DNA of 56,328 nucleotides from Streptomyces lincolnensis (GTDB lineage Bacteria > Actinomycetota > Actinomycetes > Streptomycetales > Streptomycetaceae), in contig NZ_JAIHON010000017.1 in the NCBI RefSeq assembly GCF_021173675.1, positions 1 to 56,328 on the forward strand. Reading direction: 5' to 3'. The notes beneath the pieces are model-generated. The model saw nothing but the letters and a program-made list of their open reading frames with translations. It made no database searches and had not been told where the DNA came from. Shown here one piece after another: positions 52,912 to 56,328 of this stretch (positions are counted from its first letter, which is position 1; the number at the start of each line of letters is the position of its first letter). Both the position numbers and the translations under genes were made by a program.

Positions 52912-53337
52912 TCAGCCGCTGATCTGCTTGCGTTCGCCGCTGCCGCCCGTGATCTGGATGCGGCGCGGCTTGGCCTGTTCGGCCACGGGGATGCGCAGCG
53001 TGAGGACGCCGACGTCGTAGGAGGCGTCGATACGTTCCGTGTCGAGAGTGTCGCCGAGGAAGAGCTGGCGGGTGAAGGAGCCCGTGGGCCGTTCGGCGAC
53101 GATCAGTTCCGCACCCTCGGGGGCCGGGTTGCGGCGTTCGGCACGGACGTTCAGGACGTTCCGCTCGACGTCCAGCTCGATCGTCTCGGGGTCGATACCG
53201 GGGAGGTCGAAGTGGACGACGAAGTCGTCCCCGGACCGATAGGCGTCCATCGCCATCGCCGAGGGGCGGGTCGTGGAGCCGAAGACCTGCTGCGCGAGGC
53301 GGTCGAATTCACGGAAGGGGTCCGTACGCATGAGCAT
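52912..53337 (-). CDS. Hsp20/alpha-crystallin small heat-shock protein
   Basis: This is an ATP-independent holdase of 141 aa. A short N-terminal arm (DPFREFDRLAQQVFG) is followed by the alpha-crystallin domain (~40-130): FVVHFDLPGIDPETIELDVE, NVLNVRAERRNP, GSFTRQLFLGDTLD and the conserved GVLTLRIPV near 112. The AGGAG site could serve the GTG at 53340 or the ATG at 53337. Upstream are a sigma-70-like promoter and a HAIR-type inverted repeat, so HspR-controlled heat induction is likely. Confidence 0.95.
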   Translation of the reverse strand: MLMRTDPFREFDRLAQQVFGSTTRPSAMAMDAYRSGDDFVVHFDLPGIDPETIELDVERNVLNVRAERRNPAPEGAELIVAERPTGSFTRQLFLGDTLDTERIDASYDVGVLTLRIPVAEQAKPRRIQITGGSGERKQISG

Positions 53338-53389
53338 CACGGTTCACTCCTTTCCTCAGGCGTTGCCTGTGCGATGCCCTACGGCTTCT

Positions 53390-53431
53390 TATATAGCTCG
53401 GAGGAGAAAACTTGACAACCCCAGACTCAGG
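53390..53431 (-). promoter_or_regulatory. Hsp20 promoter with HAIR-like HspR operator
   Basis: On the minus strand TTGTCA (53413-53418) and TATATA (53390-53395) are separated by exactly 17 bases. Overlapping the -35 box, the plus strand reads CTTGACA-N7-ACTCAGG (53411-53431), against the HAIR consensus CTTGAGT-N7-ACTCAAG. Spacing is exact; 5 of 7 and 6 of 7 arm positions match. A repressor bound there would occlude RNA polymerase. Confidence 0.75.
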
Positions 53432-53502
53432 TTCGCGGGCGGGAAAGGACCCGGCGTTAACCTCGGGAAACCTCGGGGCGCACCAGACAGCAGGAGGCAG
53501 TG

Positions 53503-53805
53503 ATGGCCAAGGTTCCCAGCGCGGTGGTCGCGGCGAGCGGGCTCGTCGGCGGGTACGGCGTGGCTCGCTGGACCAAGAAGCGGCCGCTGGGCGGCGCCGT
53601 CCTGGCCGTCGCCGGGGCCGCGGCCGCCCAGCAGTGGCGGCGGCGGGCCGGCGGCAAGGCCGCGGGCGCGCTGACGGCGGCCTACGTCGCCGCCTTCGCC
53701 GGATCCCACCCGCTGGCCAAGAAGGTGGGCGCCTGGCCGGCCGTGTTCGGAGCCGCGGGCGCGGTGGCACTGGCGTCGTGGGCGGTGGCGGACCGGAACG
53801 GCTGA
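53503..53805 (+). CDS. Small Ala/Gly-rich membrane protein
   Basis: This is a 100-residue product of unknown function. It contains about three short hydrophobic segments rich in Ala/Gly (VVAASGLVGGYGVA, GGAVLAVAGAAAAQ, AGAVALASWAVA) separated by basic loops (RWTKKRPLGG, WRRRAGGK). AGGAGG is located five bases before ATG 53503. It is divergent from the Hsp20 gene across the HAIR-containing region and could be coregulated. Confidence 0.8.
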   Translation: MAKVPSAVVAASGLVGGYGVARWTKKRPLGGAVLAVAGAAAAQQWRRRAGGKAAGALTAAYVAAFAGSHPLAKKVGAWPAVFGAAGAVALASWAVADRNG

Positions 53806-53950
53806 GCGGCGACACGCGGCACGGCAGGACGCCGTCGGCGGGCCGCTGGGCCTGCCCGCCGGGTTCGGCCGCAATCCGGACGCGCTGCGGGACACCCTGC
53901 GGGCCGGCGGTCACGGCTCCTCGTACACCCGCTGCTCTGACGGCATCCCC

Positions 53951-54313
53951 TCAGCGGGGCCGGTGGGTCAGCACGTTCACCACCCGCCCGTTCGGATCAC
54001 GGACGAAGAAGCGCCGTACGCCCCACTCCTCGTCGTGAAGCTCCCGTACGACCTCCGCGCCCGAGGCCACGACTTGGGCGTACACCGTGTCGACGTCCTC
54101 GACCTCCACGCTCAGGTCGGGGACGACGGGTCCGGTGCGTTCCTCGGTGAAGAGGCTGATCTGGGCGGTGGGGTTGGCGGGCGAGGCGAGGGTGGTCACC
54201 CAGCCCATGGTCATCACCTCCTCGAAGCCGAGCAGCCCGTAGAAGTCCCGGCTGCCGGCGAGCGCCTTCTCGGACGCGACCTGGATGTTGGGGACGATCC
54301 TGCGAACGGTCAT
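53951..54313 (-). CDS. VOC-superfamily (glyoxalase/bleomycin-resistance-like) protein
   Basis: This is a 120-residue single VOC subunit. Paired beta-alpha-beta-beta-beta units are visible: IVPNIQVASEKALAGSRDFYG (first helix), FEEVMTMGWVTTLAS, ISLFTEERTGPVVPDLSVEV and the C-terminal RRFFVRDPNGRVVNVLTHR, a classic VOC end. The dimer would bind a metal or small molecule; Glu/His ligands are not obvious at all four positions, so enzymatic activity is uncertain. GAGGAG precedes the ATG. It appears monocistronic. Confidence 0.9.
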   Translation of the reverse strand: MTVRRIVPNIQVASEKALAGSRDFYGLLGFEEVMTMGWVTTLASPANPTAQISLFTEERTGPVVPDLSVEVEDVDTVYAQVVASGAEVVRELHDEEWGVRRFFVRDPNGRVVNVLTHRPR

Positions 54314-54471
54314 GACCACGGCTCCTCACGTCGGCCCACGTCTTCATCCACTTCCACTTCCACTCCCGCTTGCTGCTTCCCGCTGCCCGCTCTCACTTCC
54401 GGTTTCGCTTTCTGTTATCCGCGGTCCCACCCTCGCGTCTCCTCACCGTCCCAGCCACCGGCACGCGAGGA

Positions 54472-55953
54472 ATGACGTACGTGACTTCACTGATCAGCCG
54501 CCGCGGCATGCTCAAGGCGACCGGAGCGGTCGGTATCGCCGCGGCCGCCACGACCGCGCTCTCCGCCGCCCCGGCCGCGGCCGCCGGGGCCGCCTTCGTC
54601 CACCCCGGTCTGCTGCACACCGGATCCGACCTCGCCCGTATGGCGACCAAGGTGAGGGCCGGTGCCCAGCCGTACACCGCCGGCCATGCCCGGCTGACGG
54701 CCAACCGGCATGCGCAGAGCGGCTGGACGGCCCGTCCGCAGGCGACCGTGGTCCGGGGCGGCACCGGCCAGAACTACACGATCCTCTACAACGACATCCA
54801 CGCCGCCTACCAGAACGCCCTGCGCCACCACGTCGGCGGCGACAGCGCCCACGCGGACACGGCCGTCGCGATCCTCAACGCGTGGTCGGCCAAGCTGACG
54901 GGGCTCGCCGGGAACGCGGACCGTTTCCTGGCCGCCGGGCTGTACGGCTACCAGTTCGCCAACGCCGCCGAACTCGTCCGCGATCACCCCGAGTTCGAGC
55001 TCGACCGGTTCCAGGAGATGCTGAGCACGGTCTTCGCTCCGCTCAGCGACAGTTTCCTGGCCGAGCACAACGGTGCCGTCATCACCAACTACTGGACCAA
55101 CTGGGACCTCGCGGCCCTCGCCTGCGTCCTCGCCTCCGGCATCTTCTGCGAGGACAAGGCCCAAGTCGCCCGCGCCGTCGACTACTTCAAGCATGGCGCG
55201 GGGCTCGGTTCCATCAAGCACGCCATCCCCGTCGTCCACGACGACGGACTCGCCGAGTGGCTGGAGGCCGGGCGGGACCAGGGGCACGCGCTGCTCGGGG
55301 TCGGGCTGATGGGCACGGTCTGCGAGATGGCGTGGAACCAGGGCATCGACCTCTACGGCTACGACGACAGCCGGTTCCTCAAGGGCGCGCAGTACGTGGC
55401 CAAGTGGTGTCTCGGTGGTGAGGTGCCCTTCACCGCCAACACGCGTGCGAAAGGTGCCGTCAACGGTTGGTCCGGGGCCGAGACCGTCACCCAGGCGGCG
55501 GGGGTCGATCCGGGGATGCAGCGGCCTATCTGGGCGATGATTTCCAACCACTACACCAAGCGGCGGGGGTTGTCGGCTTCGTACGTCACTCGTATCGCCG
55601 CGAAGGCTTCGCCCGAAGGGGGCGGTGGGGATTACGGGCCCAACAGTGGGGGGTACGACCAGCTCGGCTTCGGGACGTTGGCGTTTACGCGGGACAAGGT
55701 GACCGGGGCGGTGGGGTCGTCGCCGGGGGCGGTGGCGTCGGGGGGTGGGGCGAGTGGTCCTTCCGCCTCTGCGTCTGGCTCCGCCTCTGTGTCTGCCTCT
55801 CGCTCTCCGGCGGCGGGGAGTGACCTTGCGGCCACTGGGGCCGACTCCGTCGTGGGGTGGGCGGCTGCGGCGGGGATCGGGGCGGTCGCTGGGGGGTTGT
55901 TGTTTCTTCGGCGGCGGGATCGTGTGCGGGGCGCTTCGCGGGGCGGGGTGTGA
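54472..55953 (+). CDS. Alginate-lyase-like exoprotein with LAATG sortase signal
   Basis: This is a surface polysaccharide lyase candidate. A Tat-type signal (ISRRGMLKATGAVG ... AAPAAAAGA) precedes an all-alpha toroid of the alginate_lyase family (~45-380): LARMATKVRAGAQPY, VRGGTGQNYTILYNDIHAAYQNAL, NYWTNWDLAALACV and EMAWNQGIDLYGYDD. A Ser/Ala/Gly-rich stalk (SGPSASASGSASVSASR) leads to the sorting signal DLAATGADSVVG, a membrane helix and the tail FLRRRDRVRG. LAXTG is the class E sortase motif, and a class E sortase is encoded at 20.1 kb. ATG 54472 was used; GTG 54481 is equally possible. The substrate is unproven. Confidence 0.88.
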   Translation: MTYVTSLISRRGMLKATGAVGIAAAATTALSAAPAAAAGAAFVHPGLLHTGSDLARMATKVRAGAQPYTAGHARLTANRHAQSGWTARPQATVVRGGTGQNYTILYNDIHAAYQNALRHHVGGDSAHADTAVAILNAWSAKLTGLAGNADRFLAAGLYGYQFANAAELVRDHPEFELDRFQEMLSTVFAPLSDSFLAEHNGAVITNYWTNWDLAALACVLASGIFCEDKAQVARAVDYFKHGAGLGSIKHAIPVVHDDGLAEWLEAGRDQGHALLGVGLMGTVCEMAWNQGIDLYGYDDSRFLKGAQYVAKWCLGGEVPFTANTRAKGAVNGWSGAETVTQAAGVDPGMQRPIWAMISNHYTKRRGLSASYVTRIAAKASPEGGGGDYGPNSGGYDQLGFGTLAFTRDKVTGAVGSSPGAVASGGGASGPSASASGSASVSASRSPAAGSDLAATGADSVVGWAAAAGIGAVAGGLLFLRRRDRVRGASRGGV

Positions 55954-55981
55954 GGTTGCGGGTCGTGTGCGGGTGAGTGGG

Positions 55982-56328
55982 GGCTGGTCGCGCAGTTCCC
56001 CGCGCCCCTAGGGGGGTCATGGTCGTCGTAGGTCCGAGAGTGCGGGCTTGGCGCCATCGGGGGTGCCTCGTGCGGTCGTGGGGCGAGTGCGGGTGCGTTG
56101 TGGCTGGTCGCGCAGTTCCCCGCGCCCCTTAGGTGGGTGCGGGTGCCGTGCGCCCATGGGGGGTGCCACGTGCGGTCGTAGGGCGAGTGCGGGTGCGTCG
56201 TGGCTGGTCGCGCAGTTCCCCGCGCCCCTTAGGTGGGTGCGGGTGCCGTGCGCCCATGGGGGGTGCCACGTGCGGTCGTAGGGCGAGTGCGGGTGCGTCG
56301 TGGCTGGTCGCGCAGTTCCCCGCGCCCC
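55982..56328. repeat. GC-rich dispersed element in an exact 100-bp tandem array
   Basis: The core ggctggtcgcgcagttcc followed by ccgcgcccc occurs at 55982, 56102, 56202 and 56302. Positions 56101-56200 and 56201-56300 are identical over all 100 bp, and a further copy begins at 56301 and is cut by the window end. The first copy is 20 bp further away and has diverged. Core matches recur at 15788-15817 (inverted) and in part at 5543-5616, in each case directly after gene 3' ends. Confidence 0.9.

Overview
The window is chromosomal DNA from a Streptomyces-type actinomycete. The evidence is very high G+C with strong third-position G/C bias, GTG/TTG starts with GGAGG-like sites, ATGA/GTGA stop-start overlaps, and typical Streptomyces families: CslA-GlxA, XRE/DUF5753 with DUF397, GAF-ANTAR, class E and F sortases, and an HspR-type heat-shock operator. 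I did not recognise a species.

Left part (1-24.6 kb) is mostly core-like. A 127-128 bp direct repeat carrying a tRNA T-arm-like sequence precedes a FadR-type GntR regulator. The glycan locus cslA-glxA with convergent cslZ (1.5-6.7 kb) encodes a membrane glycan synthase, a copper-radical oxidase and a GH6 lipoprotein. It is followed by a GAF-ANTAR protein, a class F sortase with an exported partner, a NagD-like phosphatase, and a ROK repressor divergent from an oxidoreductase/HbpS-like operon across a 25-bp palindrome. Further right are an F420-type oxidoreductase, a fumarylacetoacetase-family hydrolase, a YidC paralogue, an HxlR regulator divergent from an MFS exporter, a class E sortase, a secreted GH30 glycosidase, a SEC-C protein and an SDR.

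Middle part (about 24.7-36.1 kb) is accessory. Base composition falls sharply (one 60-base stretch in the third defence gene is 22/60 G+C; one in the GH30 gene is 46/60). A three-gene same-strand cassette encodes a PLD nuclease-SF2 helicase-DUF3427 protein, a ScoMcrA-type SRA reader with a nuclease-like C-terminus whose ExK motif is replaced, and an unrecognised protein with a bldA-type TTA codon. I regard this as the best candidate for an under-described anti-phage or modified-DNA restriction system. Next to it are an abaA/whiJ-like regulatory triad (anti-sigma-type ATPase, XRE, DUF397), a TPR regulator-GNAT pair, and several small or decaying genes.

Right part: a 7.1-kb secreted RHS polymorphic toxin ends in a HINT domain and a roughly 125-residue low-G+C toxin tip, followed after 2 bp by a putative immunity gene. 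Divergent from it is a giant FG-GAP/LGFP-repeat exported protein. Beyond lie an ankyrin-like protein, a GT2 glycosyltransferase, a broken alpha/beta hydrolase, a DUF2267 protein, an Hsp20 gene with a HAIR-like operator, a VOC protein, and an alginate-lyase-like exoprotein ending in an LAATG sortase signal. The window ends in an exact 100-bp tandem repeat of a dispersed GC-rich element also found at 5.5 and 15.8 kb.
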